A DNA stretch of 64,000 nucleotides from Actinomycetota bacterium (GCA_026393075.1 JAPLAW010000056.1:1-64000), one strand, 5' to 3'; shown: positions 16,949 through 26,857, numbered from the stretch's first letter. Program-made: numbers and translations. Notes: generated from the letters alone by a model not told the origin.

Positions 16949-18312
16949 TAGCGTTCAGTTAGCGATTCGATTACTAAGCCAGGTGAATTTTCACTACCTA
17001 TTAGCTCGCCGTACATCGATCTAGTTTGGCTATCCCAAGTCACGGTCGAATTGCGAATAACTACATCGGTTGAGTTCATTATGTCGAACGCGTTGTGCTT
17101 TCTGCGGATGACGTCAGTGATTCCATTAGGTCGTAGATCGATGCGATGTGGCCACTTGGATTGATTGATCATAAGTTGATTGATGTTCTCAAAGAGCACA
17201 CCTTTTATTAATTCTGGATGAGCAGCCCAAACAAGTGTGCTTGCTTCGGTCGTCACATTGATATTTCGGAAAGTTATGTTTCGAACCTTTCCTTCGCGCA
17301 GGCGTTCAATGTTGCCATCGGTACCGTGCCCAGGGTCATCCCATGAGAATGCCGTTACATGTAGTGCTTCACCATGGCCCCACCACATATCGCTAAATGC
17401 TCGAGTTTGAACAATGCAGTCGGTGATTAGAACATTGGAGATGGTGCCACCTTCACGAGATCGCACGGCAAAGCCACGATGCGAATCTCGCACAATGCAG
17501 TCGCTAATTATCACGTTTGTTATATCGCCAACTGATTCTGTGCCAAGGGTGATCGCACCTGAAGTCGATTTGAAGAAGCAACTGTTGATTATGACGTTAT
17601 CAACTAATCCGTATTGCGCAGTGCCAGCACACGACTTCAACGAAATGCAATCATCGGCAGTCTCAAAATGAGAATTAGTAATTCGCACATCTTGGCATCG
17701 ATCTATATCTATGCCATCGCCATTAGGAACCATCAGATCGCTCAGAATTCGAATTCCGTTAATATCCAAATTGTTGCAACCAGTGAATCTGACTGCCCAG
17801 AAAGCTGGATCTGTAATAGTTATATCTATCATCTTCACGCCGTAAGACTCAATCAAGAAAATCGTGAATGGCCGCTCTAAGTATTGATCTCGGCCCCCTA
17901 TTGGGCCGCGCATCTGATGGATGTATTCACCACGTGTAGCGATAAACGCATCTGCGTTGCCATTGATAGTTCCGAGTCCGGTAATGCTTGCGCCATGAGC
18001 TCTAAAGCCAACAATGAAAGCTCGTCTAGGTAGAACTACCTCATTTACTTCGCCTTCAGTCAATACCTCGATTGAATGCTCAGGGGAGTAGTCGGCGTAG
18101 TCTCCGCTCGCAAGCAAGATGGCGCCAGATTCGAGATGCAGTTCAACTTTTGGGAGCAACTCGAAACTACCGGATAAGAAAGAACCACCTGCTGGAATCA
18201 GTACGCGACCACCACCACTTTCAGCAACTTCATTAATGGCAGCCTGAATATGTTTTGCGTTATTGGTGACACCATCTGCAACTGCGCCACATTGGGTAAT
18301 TGAAAGTTGCAT
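16948..18312 (-). CDS. Glycoside hydrolase family 28-type (polygalacturonase-like) beta-helix protein
   Basis: A 454-residue right-handed beta-helix enzyme. The N-terminus has the pectate-lyase-superfamily entry motif (G-A-V-A-D-G-V-T-N-N...I-Q-A-A-I). The GH28 catalytic set is visible: N-G-D-G-I-D, then T-A-D-D-C-I-S-L-K-S, then G-T-E-S-V-G-D-I-T-N-V and the basic R-G-F-A-V-R-S-R-E-G-G. There is no signal peptide, so it should act in the cytoplasm on imported oligosaccharides. GH28 enzymes normally cut galacturonan or related alpha-linked uronic acid chains, which does not fit a pure beta-mannan. The glycan may have side groups, or the family member may have another specificity. It overlaps both neighbours by one base. 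Confidence 0.88.
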   Translation of the reverse strand: MQLSITQCGAVADGVTNNAKHIQAAINEVAESGGGRVLIPAGGSFLSGSFELLPKVELHLESGAILLASGDYADYSPEHSIEVLTEGEVNEVVLPRRAFIVGFRAHGASITGLGTINGNADAFIATRGEYIHQMRGPIGGRDQYLERPFTIFLIESYGVKMIDITITDPAFWAVRFTGCNNLDINGIRILSDLMVPNGDGIDIDRCQDVRITNSHFETADDCISLKSCAGTAQYGLVDNVIINSCFFKSTSGAITLGTESVGDITNVIISDCIVRDSHRGFAVRSREGGTISNVLITDCIVQTRAFSDMWWGHGEALHVTAFSWDDPGHGTDGNIERLREGKVRNITFRNINVTTEASTLVWAAHPELIKGVLFENINQLMINQSKWPHRIDLRPNGITDVIRRKHNAFDIMNSTDVVIRNSTVTWDSQTRSMYGELIGSENSPGLVIESLTER

Positions 18313-20837
18313 TATGGGTTCACTATTCGGTTATGTGACCAAAGTAAGTCATCAATCTTTAGCGCAATTTCAGCCAGATCTTTAGCTTCGCCAGTGACCG
18401 AGAAAGTGTGAGTTTCTCCCGCTAGCAATGAAACTATTTGAGAGTCGACTTGGGTTCCGAGTGCTAGAAGTTCGGGCATGAACGAGAGTTCGTGGATGTA
18501 GGTATTAGCTTTGACATCTACTTTTAAAGTTCCCGAACTAATATTCGTGGTCGCGACTAGATCATGCTTAGGAGATTCTTGAGCAGGACTCAAAGTTGTA
18601 CGACGTGAAGCCCTAACTTCAGGACAAGTCGCAAGAATAAATCCTTCGTAATTTCCATCGGCTATCTCTGGAAAGATCTCTGTCGCAGGGGTTCGAGAAA
18701 CGCTGTAACGTTCAAGGTTTACATCAATTGTGTGGGCCTTAACGACGACACCTGTCTTATCAATTAATGACAGTTCAACCTTTGTCTTCCATAGATCTGG
18801 CAGATCGTTTAACAAAGTAATTTGAGCACCCTGATCAACGCGTCCAACGACAATTGCCCTTGGTTGGTAGGCAGACTTCATTGCATGCCATGCCAATTTT
18901 CGGAAACCTGTGTAATCAAGTACTGCCCAAGAGATGGCAGGCCACATGTCGTTGAATTGCCAAAGAATTGCACCGCTACAAGTTTCGTAGAGACTGCGGA
19001 AATGTTTTAGCCCGATCTCAACAGCGCGCGCTTGACCAAGTGCTGCTGCGAAATACCAAGCGTGTCCGCGAGTTGGCGGATTAGCGAACTCGCGAGATAA
19101 GCCGGCGGCGATTTTGCTCATGCCATCGAAAGCGCGTTGGTGATAAGCGACTTCGGGTGAAGTAGCGACTAAATCATCGGTACCGATTGCGCGCGTAAGC
19201 ATTGACCATGAACCTGGCCCGTTGAAGCCAAATTCAGCGGCAAAGCTAGGGGAGTACTGCTCGTAACGTTCGTATCCAGTCTCATTCCAAACATCCCAGA
19301 TATGAATAGTTCCGGAATCAAAAGATTTCACATTATCCGAATGAGTACTAAATGGGGAACCCGGAATATATGGACGAGTGCTGTCTATCTTCTTCAACGT
19401 ATTAGGGATTGTTTGTAGGTAGAACGTTTCACCCCAAGGGCGCCCTTCCAGTCCTTCTTGCCAACCCCAATATTGGAAACCTTCAATACATTCGTTGCCA
19501 CCATTCCAAATAACTAGAGATGGGTGACTGGCTAAGCGGCGAACATTCTCGTCAACTTCAGCTTCGACTTCTTCAAACATTTCAGGAATTTCCGGATAAG
19601 CCGCACATGCAAAGAGGAAGTCTTGCCAAACTACGATTCCCTCTTGATCGCAAAGGTCATAGAAGTCATCTGATTCGTAGAGACCGCCACCCCAGACGCG
19701 AATGCCGTTGATATTTACTTCCAACATATCTTTAATGCGTTGGTGATAGCGCTCTCGAGTAACGCGGGTTGGGAATGGGTCATCTGGAATCCAGTTTGCG
19801 CCTCGGATCCAAAGCCGTTCGCCATTAACCTTTATCGCAAAGTGATTCTTGCCTGGTGCTGATTCTGAAGTGTCTAGCTCAACTAGACGAAAACCAGTTT
19901 GTTTGGTGTCGACTTCAAGTTCTTTACCGTCTGCGGCAATTAGAGAAAACACGACATCATAAAGAGTTTGAGCGCCGCGACCGCGGGGATGCCAGATTTG
20001 TGCAGTAGGTACTGCAAATTCCAAATCAGTTTGAGCGCTAATTACTGCTTTTTCTTCTCGGATTAAAACTTCGCCGGTCTTGCTCTTCACGGTGACGGCA
20101 ACTTTCTTGCCAGCTAAATCACCGGCAGTTTGAATCTGCGCCGAGAGATAAGGAGTGCCGTTTCTTAAAGTTGAAGTGACGGCCGTATTTTCCAAATAAG
20201 CATCTGTCCACGAATGAATAAGTATTGGTTTCCAAACACCTGAAGAAATCGTGATGGGACCCCAATCCCAGCCATAACTACAAGCCATCTTGCGTTGGTA
20301 GTTATATGGCATCTCATATGGGCGGGGATACGCAGTGCCGAGATCTGCCAATTTTGATTCCGCATCGGAAAGTGGCGCCGCAAAAGAGATCTTGAGGCTT
20401 ACGTCACCGTCGGCCAGTAGTTTTGTAACGTCGAGCCGATAAGAACGATGCATGTTCTTAGTCGTTAGTACAACGTTGTCATTTAGCTCAACAGTGGCAA
20501 TTGTGTCGAGGCCCTGGAACACCAAATGCTTCTGCGTAGGTGAAGTATCTTGTTTAATCAAGCTTGAGTACTGACTATCAGTCTTCCAGATCCAAAATTG
20601 ATCTTGTTCCTTGCCATCGATCGAAATATCTTTAATTATGCCAGCTGCCATCAAATCGGTGTGAATGCAACCGGGTACAGTCGCAGGGATTGAATCGGGC
20701 AATTCGATTCGGGTGATTCCGGCAGGGTCATTTCGCCAAACGTTGTGCTGATCTTTAACCGGCGAGATATCCCAAGCGTCGGATTTAGGGGAGAGTTGTA
20801 GCATCCAGTTTGTCGCGATCTTTGATTTTGAGTTCAT
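18312..20837 (-). CDS. Beta-mannosidase, glycoside hydrolase family 2
   Basis: An 841-residue exo-enzyme that releases mannose from the non-reducing end of beta-1,4-manno-oligosaccharides. The N-terminal sugar-binding domain shows P-A-T-V-P-G-C-I-H-T-D-L. The TIM barrel has R-G-A-N-W-I-P-D-D near residue 340, the acid/base Glu449 in W-N-G-G-N-E, and the nucleophile Glu535 in A-A-E-F-G-F. C-terminal beta-sandwich domains follow. Lack of a signal peptide places it in the cytoplasm, downstream of the ABC importer. It lies 3 bases behind the isomerase gene. The W-N-G-G-N-E and P-G-C-I-H-T-D motifs favour beta-mannosidase over beta-galactosidase or beta-glucuronidase. Confidence 0.93.
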   Translation of the reverse strand: MNSKSKIATNWMLQLSPKSDAWDISPVKDQHNVWRNDPAGITRIELPDSIPATVPGCIHTDLMAAGIIKDISIDGKEQDQFWIWKTDSQYSSLIKQDTSPTQKHLVFQGLDTIATVELNDNVVLTTKNMHRSYRLDVTKLLADGDVSLKISFAAPLSDAESKLADLGTAYPRPYEMPYNYQRKMACSYGWDWGPITISSGVWKPILIHSWTDAYLENTAVTSTLRNGTPYLSAQIQTAGDLAGKKVAVTVKSKTGEVLIREEKAVISAQTDLEFAVPTAQIWHPRGRGAQTLYDVVFSLIAADGKELEVDTKQTGFRLVELDTSESAPGKNHFAIKVNGERLWIRGANWIPDDPFPTRVTRERYHQRIKDMLEVNINGIRVWGGGLYESDDFYDLCDQEGIVVWQDFLFACAAYPEIPEMFEEVEAEVDENVRRLASHPSLVIWNGGNECIEGFQYWGWQEGLEGRPWGETFYLQTIPNTLKKIDSTRPYIPGSPFSTHSDNVKSFDSGTIHIWDVWNETGYERYEQYSPSFAAEFGFNGPGSWSMLTRAIGTDDLVATSPEVAYHQRAFDGMSKIAAGLSREFANPPTRGHAWYFAAALGQARAVEIGLKHFRSLYETCSGAILWQFNDMWPAISWAVLDYTGFRKLAWHAMKSAYQPRAIVVGRVDQGAQITLLNDLPDLWKTKVELSLIDKTGVVVKAHTIDVNLERYSVSRTPATEIFPEIADGNYEGFILATCPEVRASRRTTLSPAQESPKHDLVATTNISSGTLKVDVKANTYIHELSFMPELLALGTQVDSQIVSLLAGETHTFSVTGEAKDLAEIALKIDDLLWSHNRIVNP

Positions 20838-20840
20838 CTG

Positions 20841-21185
20841 TTAACGACCGTAATCATCTTCGACGCGTTCGATGTCGTCTTCACCAAAATAGGTTCCGGT
20901 TTGAACTTCGACAAAGATCACATCTGTAGTTCCGGGATTTGCAATTCGGTGTAGAACGCCAATTGCAAACTGCACTGAATCGCCAGGTCCAATGTTACGG
21001 ATTTCGCCATCGACAGTGACTTCAGGATTTCCAGCGACAATGAACCAATGTTCAGCTCGCTTAGCATGACGTTGATAACTAAGTCGCCCACCAGGCTTTA
21101 CGCAGATCGTCTTAACTTTGTAGTTTGGGAATTCGCCAAGGACTTCATAGCTTCCCCAAGGGCGCTCGGATTTTTCGAGTGACAT
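20841..21185 (-). CDS. Mannose-6-phosphate isomerase, type II cupin domain
   Basis: A 114-residue cupin corresponding to the C-terminal isomerase domain of the bifunctional ManC/AlgA proteins. It begins R-P-W-G-S-Y, and its metal site follows S-Y-Q-R-H-A-K-R-A-E-H-W. The second cupin motif ends G-D-S-V-Q-F-A-I-G-V-L-H-R-I-A-N-P. It ends with the family's E-V-Q-T-G-T-Y-F-G-E-D-D-I-x-R-x-x-D-D-Y-G-R signature. It should convert mannose-6-phosphate to fructose-6-phosphate, linking the mannose released by the neighbouring GH2 enzyme to glycolysis. No guanylyltransferase domain is attached, consistent with a catabolic role. Confidence 0.93.
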   Translation of the reverse strand: MSLEKSERPWGSYEVLGEFPNYKVKTICVKPGGRLSYQRHAKRAEHWFIVAGNPEVTVDGEIRNIGPGDSVQFAIGVLHRIANPGTTDVIFVEVQTGTYFGEDDIERVEDDYGR

Positions 21186-21202
21186 AGTTACCTTTCGATT
21201 CT

Positions 21203-22123
21203 TTACTTTGGAATTTCCAGAACGCCCAACGCTGCGCCAATTAGGCCGGCATCGGTAGTCAATTTGGCAGGGGAAACTTTTAGATCTCGTAGGAATCCGT
21301 AGTATTCAGATTCAGCGCGAATATGTTTTAACAACGGCGCCCAGTAGACATCGCCTGCTTGTGCTACACCGCCACCGATTACAATGTGTCCGATATCAAG
21401 ACTGCCCACAAAGTTCACAAGCCCAACTGCTAGCGCCTTCGAGCCGGTTTCAATGGCTTGCAAGGCGAAAACGTCACCAGAACGGGCAGCTGCTGCTACA
21501 TCAATAAATGAATCGCTAGTGCCTTGCCACCCTAATTCTTTAGCCAGCGCAACCATGTTTGGGCCACTCGCATATGCTTCAACGCAACCTGTTCGCCCGC
21601 AAGCACAGTTCTTTCCTTGGAAATCAATAGAACTATGCCCAAAGTAGCTGGTATTTCCGCTCTCGCCTTCAAATAATTCATGGTCAAGGATCAAGCCGCC
21701 ACCGATTCCGGTTGAAACTACGACACCCAGCATGTTACGTGAGCCGATGCCAGCTCCGATTCGATGTTCAGCATGAGCGAGTGCCATCGCATCACCATGA
21801 AGAGTTACGCGATCTATTTGAAACACGTCGCGAAAACATTTGACCAAGGGGAAATCTCGCCAAACCGGAATATTCACAGGGCTTACAGTTCCTGGTGTCG
21901 GATAGATCGGGCCAGCAGAACCAATTCCAATGCCAACTATTTCACTATCGGCTTTGCTCAGAATTTCGGTTGTGGCATCTGCGATTCGACCCCATAACTC
22001 AAAACCATCAGTGGCGAAACTGGGCACATCTATACGTTCGGTTACGCCCAGTTTCCCATCGACTAAAGCAATAGCGATCTTGGTTCCACCAACGTCGACT
22101 CCCAGAGCTAGTCGATTACTCAT
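21203..22123 (-). CDS. ROK-family sugar kinase
   Basis: A 306-residue ASKHA-fold kinase. The phosphate-binding V-D-V-G-G-T-K-I is at the N-terminus. The central part has G-I-G-G-G-L-I, and the zinc-binding C-A-C-G-R-T-G-C-V-E-A motif lies near residue 175. The catalytic Asp is in L-H-G-D-A-M-A. Family members phosphorylate glucose, mannose, fructose or N-acetylated hexoses. The direct neighbourhood of a beta-mannosidase and a mannose-6-phosphate isomerase argues for mannose as substrate here. It overlaps the LacI gene by four bases. Substrate is inferred from context only. Confidence 0.9.
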   Translation of the reverse strand: MSNRLALGVDVGGTKIAIALVDGKLGVTERIDVPSFATDGFELWGRIADATTEILSKADSEIVGIGIGSAGPIYPTPGTVSPVNIPVWRDFPLVKCFRDVFQIDRVTLHGDAMALAHAEHRIGAGIGSRNMLGVVVSTGIGGGLILDHELFEGESGNTSYFGHSSIDFQGKNCACGRTGCVEAYASGPNMVALAKELGWQGTSDSFIDVAAAARSGDVFALQAIETGSKALAVGLVNFVGSLDIGHIVIGGGVAQAGDVYWAPLLKHIRAESEYYGFLRDLKVSPAKLTTDAGLIGAALGVLEIPK

Positions 22124-23139
22124 GCCACACCTTGAATCTCTTCATTGATGGCAACCTTCATGACAGCGCTTTGATAGTTATCGGCAGTTGGCTCGTTCAT
22201 ACGCTTCAAAATGACATCAGCGGTCAATCTACCTAGACGCTGCGGATCGTGGTTCAAAGTGTGAACTCCCATTAGCGCAGCTGAGGAGAATTCATCGAAG
22301 CTGACAACTTGCAAATTCGAGTTTAAGTGTGATTTTACTTGTCCAACACCGAAGGCAATCAGATCGTTAGCCGCGATGATGCCATCAACTTTCTTGCGTT
22401 GACTCAATAGTTCGCGAGTTGCTTGTTCAGCCTCGAGTGATGTGTGTACACCGCTTATGATCAATGAGTTATCTGAATCCAATTTTCGAGTCACAATTGC
22501 TTTCTTAAAACCTTCTATGCGTTCAGCAGCAGTCCAAATAGCAGGTGTATCGGCAATGATGGCAATCCGTTTACACCCGAGTGCGAGCAACTTATCTACA
22601 CAAGCGTTGATTCCGCCTTGATTATCAACTAGAACGGTATCTGCATCGAGATATGGAGCTGGGCGGTCAACGAAGACAAAACTAAAGCCGCGACGACGCT
22701 CAATGTGCAGGTAAGAATAATCTTCACCCGAAGGAACGATGATTAAGCCACGAACCCGTCGCTCTAACAGCGATTCGATTAGAACTTTTTCACGCTCGCC
22801 ATTATCTCTAGCAGTAGCCAAAATTAATTCAAAACCAGCTTTGCTTAGCGTTTCTTCAGCACCTGCAGCGAGGCCCGCGTAAAACGGGTTAGCTAAATCT
22901 GAAATAACCATTCCGATGATGTTGCTCAATGATCCGCCGCGAAGTTCACGTGCTATTCGGTTTGAACGATAACCAACTAAGCCGACTGCTTTCTTAACTT
23001 TCTCTTCAGTCTCAGGGGAAACATTTGCTGAACCATTGAGCACACGAGAGGCCGTTTTGATACTGACACCCGCAATAGCTGCGACATCAGCCAAGGTCGG
23101 ATGAGCGATAGGGGTGCGGTTATTGAGATCGGTGCTCAT
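22120..23139 (-). CDS. LacI-family transcriptional regulator
   Basis: A 339-residue repressor with an N-terminal helix-turn-helix and hinge (residues about 14-65: T-L-A-D-V-A-A-I-A-G-V-S...A-S-R-V-L-N-G) and a periplasmic-binding-protein-like sensor domain. It lies inside the operon between the secreted glycosidase, whose stop it abuts, and the ROK kinase, which it overlaps by four bases, so it is probably autoregulated with the operon. The likely target is the imperfect palindrome at 28329-28342 in front of the binding-protein gene. The inducer is probably mannose, mannose-6-phosphate or a manno-oligosaccharide. Confidence 0.93.
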   Translation of the reverse strand: MSTDLNNRTPIAHPTLADVAAIAGVSIKTASRVLNGSANVSPETEEKVKKAVGLVGYRSNRIARELRGGSLSNIIGMVISDLANPFYAGLAAGAEETLSKAGFELILATARDNGEREKVLIESLLERRVRGLIIVPSGEDYSYLHIERRRGFSFVFVDRPAPYLDADTVLVDNQGGINACVDKLLALGCKRIAIIADTPAIWTAAERIEGFKKAIVTRKLDSDNSLIISGVHTSLEAEQATRELLSQRKKVDGIIAANDLIAFGVGQVKSHLNSNLQVVSFDEFSSAALMGVHTLNHDPQRLGRLTADVILKRMNEPTADNYQSAVMKVAINEEIQGVA

Positions 23140-24912
23140 TTATGCGGCCCCTTTCTCTACTCGAAAAGCAATGTCACCAGTGAATTTTGGTACCGTGAAC
23201 TTCAAAGTCGTAGTTGCGGTTGCCACTTTAACAGTGGAAATTGCTTTGCCACTCTTTGTTTCCATGAACTTAATGACGTAATTTCCCGCAACAGATACTG
23301 GAATCTTTACCGCCTCTGCCTTTACGACTGGATCTGGAAATTTAGTTTGCATTGGCTTCTTAGTTTTCAGTGCAGTAATCGCTGCCTGCAAGAGTAAAGA
23401 AGCTTTTGCGCTGAGTTGATAGTTATCGTGGCGGATCCAACCAAGAGTTACTTCTGGTGATCTAAGAAGTAGCGCTGTAGTTCGGGTAGGTCCCAGGATT
23501 TCATCAGGTTTCATATTCACCGGATCAGTTCCTGCAATTAGCTTCTTCATTCCGCTGGTAATAGACCAAAGTTTGAGTGGATCTACATAGTTGTCCCACC
23601 ACCAGTACGAAGCAGGCGCTCCGAAACCAACAAATAGCGCAGCCCATTGCGAGTTATGCAGATGCAACCCATATGGATCAGAGAACGGATCTTCGCTGGT
23701 AGTTCCAGATCCCATTTCGGCTACCAGTAATGGTTTATCTGGAACAGCTTTGCTGATCGCCTCAAACTGATTTCGTAAAGATTTAATGGGGTCACTGCCG
23801 TCGTAAACATGTGTAGAAACAAAATCAACTGGCGACCAATCTCTAACAGAGGCAGCCGATGACCACGAGGTTGTTGTCATGTGTTTATATGGATCCCAGG
23901 TGTAGAGAGCTTTCTTGGATGAAATCATCCAAGCACTCAAATCAGTTTCGGAAATTGGCGTGAAGTTAACTTCGTTCCACCATTCCCAAGTGAAAAGTGC
24001 AGGCGATGCTGAATATCGAGCCGCGATGTAACGCAATCTACGTTCCCAGAACTTCTTGGCAGTTTCATTAGTTGCGAACTCAGCTGGGCTCTTTAACGGC
24101 CCACCATTTTCTGCGTTGTATGGACTTCCAAACCATTCGGGATTTGTTGATTCACTAAAAGCACCATGATTTAACAGAACTAGATCTATCGACACTCCAT
24201 ACTTTGCGCCAATTTCAAATACTTGGTCTAGCGCCCAGGCATTACCTAGACGCTTTGTGTAATCGCCCAGACCAGTATCGATCCACTCGATTCCCATATC
24301 CCACGAAGCCATCCATACTCGGGCAACGTTCACGCCGCCGGCGGATGCGGCTTTAAACCATCTTTCATACTTTATTTTTTCCTCATGGCGATTAGCCCAG
24401 GCAATGTTGTAAGCGATAGGCACAAACGGTGCGTTATCGCGCTGGAAACCTCGACCTGAGATTTGAATCTGCGAAGAATGCTTTAACTCAGTTGTAATTG
24501 AATAAGTAGGGGCTGAAATACTTGTGCCATTTATCGTTCCACGAAGTGTTACTTCATGAATTCCAATAGCATCGCTTCGGAATCGAAGTCGCCAACCTGG
24601 TTCTCCGACTGCAGTAGACCAGGGGGTGTTGCCATTTACGGTAGCGCGATACTCCTGATACCAAAATAGCGGAACGTCGTATTGAGTCTTGTTTGGCGTA
24701 ACAATGGTCGCCCATAAATCAGCTTGGGCAGGATCAAACGGATTAGTAACTGCAGGAAGACCGGTTAGCGCTAATTCAATCGGCTTGACTGGGTCTTTTA
24801 CGTTGATCTGTTTCCAACTAATTGGCTCCGCACTGATAGCGGGGGATAGTTGAAGAAGAAGCAAAGAACTGAGTGCGATTGCAAAAAATCTAAATTTTGA
24901 ACTCGTGATCAT
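23140..24912 (-). CDS. Secreted DUF5060 + GH5-like glycoside hydrolase, probable endo-mannanase
   Basis: A 590-residue exported protein and the only clearly secreted glycosidase of the locus. A signal peptide covers about 1-28, ending S-A-I-S-A. An N-terminal beta domain (about 30-140) shows the W-R-L-R-F-R-S-D-A-I-G pattern of DUF5060. A TIM barrel follows, with acid/base Glu314 in W-E-W-W-N-E-V-N and probable nucleophile Glu399 in L-V-A-E-M-G-S-G. A C-terminal beta domain follows the barrel. Related enzymes act on beta-mannans, cellulose or other plant and algal glycans; mannan is favoured by the neighbours. It starts 5 bases behind the permease gene. Confidence 0.87.
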   Translation of the reverse strand: MITSSKFRFFAIALSSLLLLQLSPAISAEPISWKQINVKDPVKPIELALTGLPAVTNPFDPAQADLWATIVTPNKTQYDVPLFWYQEYRATVNGNTPWSTAVGEPGWRLRFRSDAIGIHEVTLRGTINGTSISAPTYSITTELKHSSQIQISGRGFQRDNAPFVPIAYNIAWANRHEEKIKYERWFKAASAGGVNVARVWMASWDMGIEWIDTGLGDYTKRLGNAWALDQVFEIGAKYGVSIDLVLLNHGAFSESTNPEWFGSPYNAENGGPLKSPAEFATNETAKKFWERRLRYIAARYSASPALFTWEWWNEVNFTPISETDLSAWMISSKKALYTWDPYKHMTTTSWSSAASVRDWSPVDFVSTHVYDGSDPIKSLRNQFEAISKAVPDKPLLVAEMGSGTTSEDPFSDPYGLHLHNSQWAALFVGFGAPASYWWWDNYVDPLKLWSITSGMKKLIAGTDPVNMKPDEILGPTRTTALLLRSPEVTLGWIRHDNYQLSAKASLLLQAAITALKTKKPMQTKFPDPVVKAEAVKIPVSVAGNYVIKFMETKSGKAISTVKVATATTTLKFTVPKFTGDIAFRVEKGAA

Positions 24913-24917
24913 CTTTT

Positions 24918-25889
24918 TTACTTAATTCCTGAGAGCGCGATACCTCTAATGAAGTGGCGTTGGGTGAGGAAGTAAAGAATGATCGTTGGCATTGATACGA
25001 GCAGAGCTGCAGCCATGATTACACCTTGAGTGCCGATATTTCCAGCACCCGAGTTCTTCAATAGAGCAAGAGCAACTGGCAGATTGGCCATGTCTTGTGA
25101 TTGTGTGATAATCAAAGGCCAGAGGAAGTTATTCCATTCACCAATGGCGGTGAAAATCATCATCGCGATCATTGCTGGCTTGAGAAGAGGCAACACGATA
25201 CGGAAGTAAATGGTCCATTCACGAGCGCCATCAATACGGGCAGCTTCAATTAATTCATCGGGAATACTTGAAAGATATTGAACTAGAAAGAAAACGATAA
25301 ATGCTTTCGGTAGCGCCGGGATAATGTATGCCCAAAAAGTATTGAGCCAACCTAAATCATCAACGAGTAAGAATCCTGGAATAAGTCCAACTTGCCAAGG
25401 AATCATCATTGAACCAATGATCACTAGATAGATTGCGCGTTTAGCTTTGAAACGATGTTTTGCAACTACATAGGCTGCCAGTGATCCAATTAGCAGAGTC
25501 AGAATGGTAATCGTGGTGGTGATAAAGAATGAATTGAGAAAGAAGCGACCGAAACCAAATTGCACCTTGGTGAAACGTTGGAAAAGACCCTGCATGATGT
25601 CTTGCTGGTACATGTTTGGGTCATAGTTTGGGTCCCAATAGTTTCCAGGAATCCATTTCTCTGGAATCAGAGTTGGTGGAACTTTTTGCAACTCCTTAAC
25701 TGACTTAAACGATGAAGTGATCATCCAGTAATAAGGAGCGATCATTACAACCGTTAGTAGATAAATAGGAACTCGCGCATATTTCGAGAACTTGCCTTTA
25801 GTTTCAAAAGGATTTTCAAAGTTGCCAGAGCGCTCCATCAACTCATCATTCTTGCGTTCGAGACGCTTTTCGGTACGTTTAGCGTTCAT
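24918..25889 (-). CDS. Carbohydrate ABC transporter permease, MalG type
   Basis: Inner-membrane subunit of a CUT1-type sugar importer, 323 residues. A long charged N-terminal extension (about 1-35) precedes six helices. The EAA loop E-A-A-R-I-D-G-A-R-E-W-T-I-Y-F-R-I-V-L-P, which docks the ATPase, lies near residue 215. It overlaps the MalF-type gene by four bases. Oligosaccharides are the expected cargo. The matching ATPase is not encoded in this window. Confidence 0.94.
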   Translation of the reverse strand: MNAKRTEKRLERKNDELMERSGNFENPFETKGKFSKYARVPIYLLTVVMIAPYYWMITSSFKSVKELQKVPPTLIPEKWIPGNYWDPNYDPNMYQQDIMQGLFQRFTKVQFGFGRFFLNSFFITTTITILTLLIGSLAAYVVAKHRFKAKRAIYLVIIGSMMIPWQVGLIPGFLLVDDLGWLNTFWAYIIPALPKAFIVFFLVQYLSSIPDELIEAARIDGAREWTIYFRIVLPLLKPAMIAMMIFTAIGEWNNFLWPLIITQSQDMANLPVALALLKNSGAGNIGTQGVIMAAALLVSMPTIILYFLTQRHFIRGIALSGIK

Positions 25890-26857
25890 CGCAGATCCTC
25901 TAGCGATTTAGTAACGCGTATATTGATTAAGCTAATTGTGAAAATGATTGCGAAAAGAATCCAGGCAACGGCTGACGCGTATCCCAATCTAAAGCGATTA
26001 AAGCCCATGTCGTACAAGTAAGGCACGATCATTAAGGCCATATCTTTCAAGCCGCCGATTGAACCAACGCTGGTAGGGAAGAGAAGGTACACACCTTCGA
26101 AAATTTGAAAAGCGCCAATAGTTCCCGTGATTACCACGTAGACCATTACGGGTTTAAGGAGCGGCAGGGTTATATATCTAAATCGATCCCGTCGATTAGC
26201 TCCATCAATTACTGCTGCTTCGTAATACATAGCAGGGATCGCATTTAATCCAGCCAAGAATAGAACCATGCCAAATCCGGCGCCGCCCCAGATAGACATG
26301 AAAATCAAAATTGGTATAGCAAGTGAGGGAGTAGCCAACCATTCAACTGGGGCAACACCAAATGTGCTCAACAATGAATTAAGTAGACCAATGTCGTCAC
26401 CACGGAAAACCCAGCCCCATACAAGTACAACTGCGATTCCAGAGGTTACTGAAGGCAAGAAAAAGATAACGCGCAAAACGCGGTTAGCTCGAGTGTCAGC
26501 TTGTAGCGCTAGCGATAGTGAAAGGGATGCGAGCAAGCCAAGGGTAACGGCACCGATTACGTATAACGAGGTATTAAAAAGCGCTTTATGAAATCTGGAA
26601 TCCTGCAGAATCAGATAAGTGTAATTACCGAAGCCAACTGAACCGCAGGGGGATAAGGCCTCATCGCAGATTGCGTTATAACGCATGAATGAGAGGCGAA
26701 GGCTAGATAGAACTGGGTAAACCGCCCAGACCAAAAACAGTAGAACAAAGGGGGCGAGCATTAAGTACGAAGCTATGCCGGAATCACTGAACTTGTAAAA
26801 ACCTTTTTTCTTGGTAGGGGTGTAGGAAAGTTCTGGAGCTATTTGCTTAATAGCCAT
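25886..26857 (-). CDS. Carbohydrate ABC transporter permease, MalF type
   Basis: The second membrane subunit of the sugar importer, 323 residues with about six to seven helices. The EAA loop near residue 215 reads E-A-A-V-I-D-G-A-N-R-R-D-R-F-R-Y-I-T-L-P. A strong ribosome binding site, GGGAGGAAAT, precedes the ATG by a few bases. Between it and the binding-protein gene lie a stable hairpin (26917-26950) and two AT palindromes (26871-26904). That is typical of operons in which the binding protein is made in excess over the permeases. Confidence 0.94.
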   Translation of the reverse strand: MAIKQIAPELSYTPTKKKGFYKFSDSGIASYLMLAPFVLLFLVWAVYPVLSSLRLSFMRYNAICDEALSPCGSVGFGNYTYLILQDSRFHKALFNTSLYVIGAVTLGLLASLSLSLALQADTRANRVLRVIFFLPSVTSGIAVVLVWGWVFRGDDIGLLNSLLSTFGVAPVEWLATPSLAIPILIFMSIWGGAGFGMVLFLAGLNAIPAMYYEAAVIDGANRRDRFRYITLPLLKPVMVYVVITGTIGAFQIFEGVYLLFPTSVGSIGGLKDMALMIVPYLYDMGFNRFRLGYASAVAWILFAIIFTISLINIRVTKSLEDLR

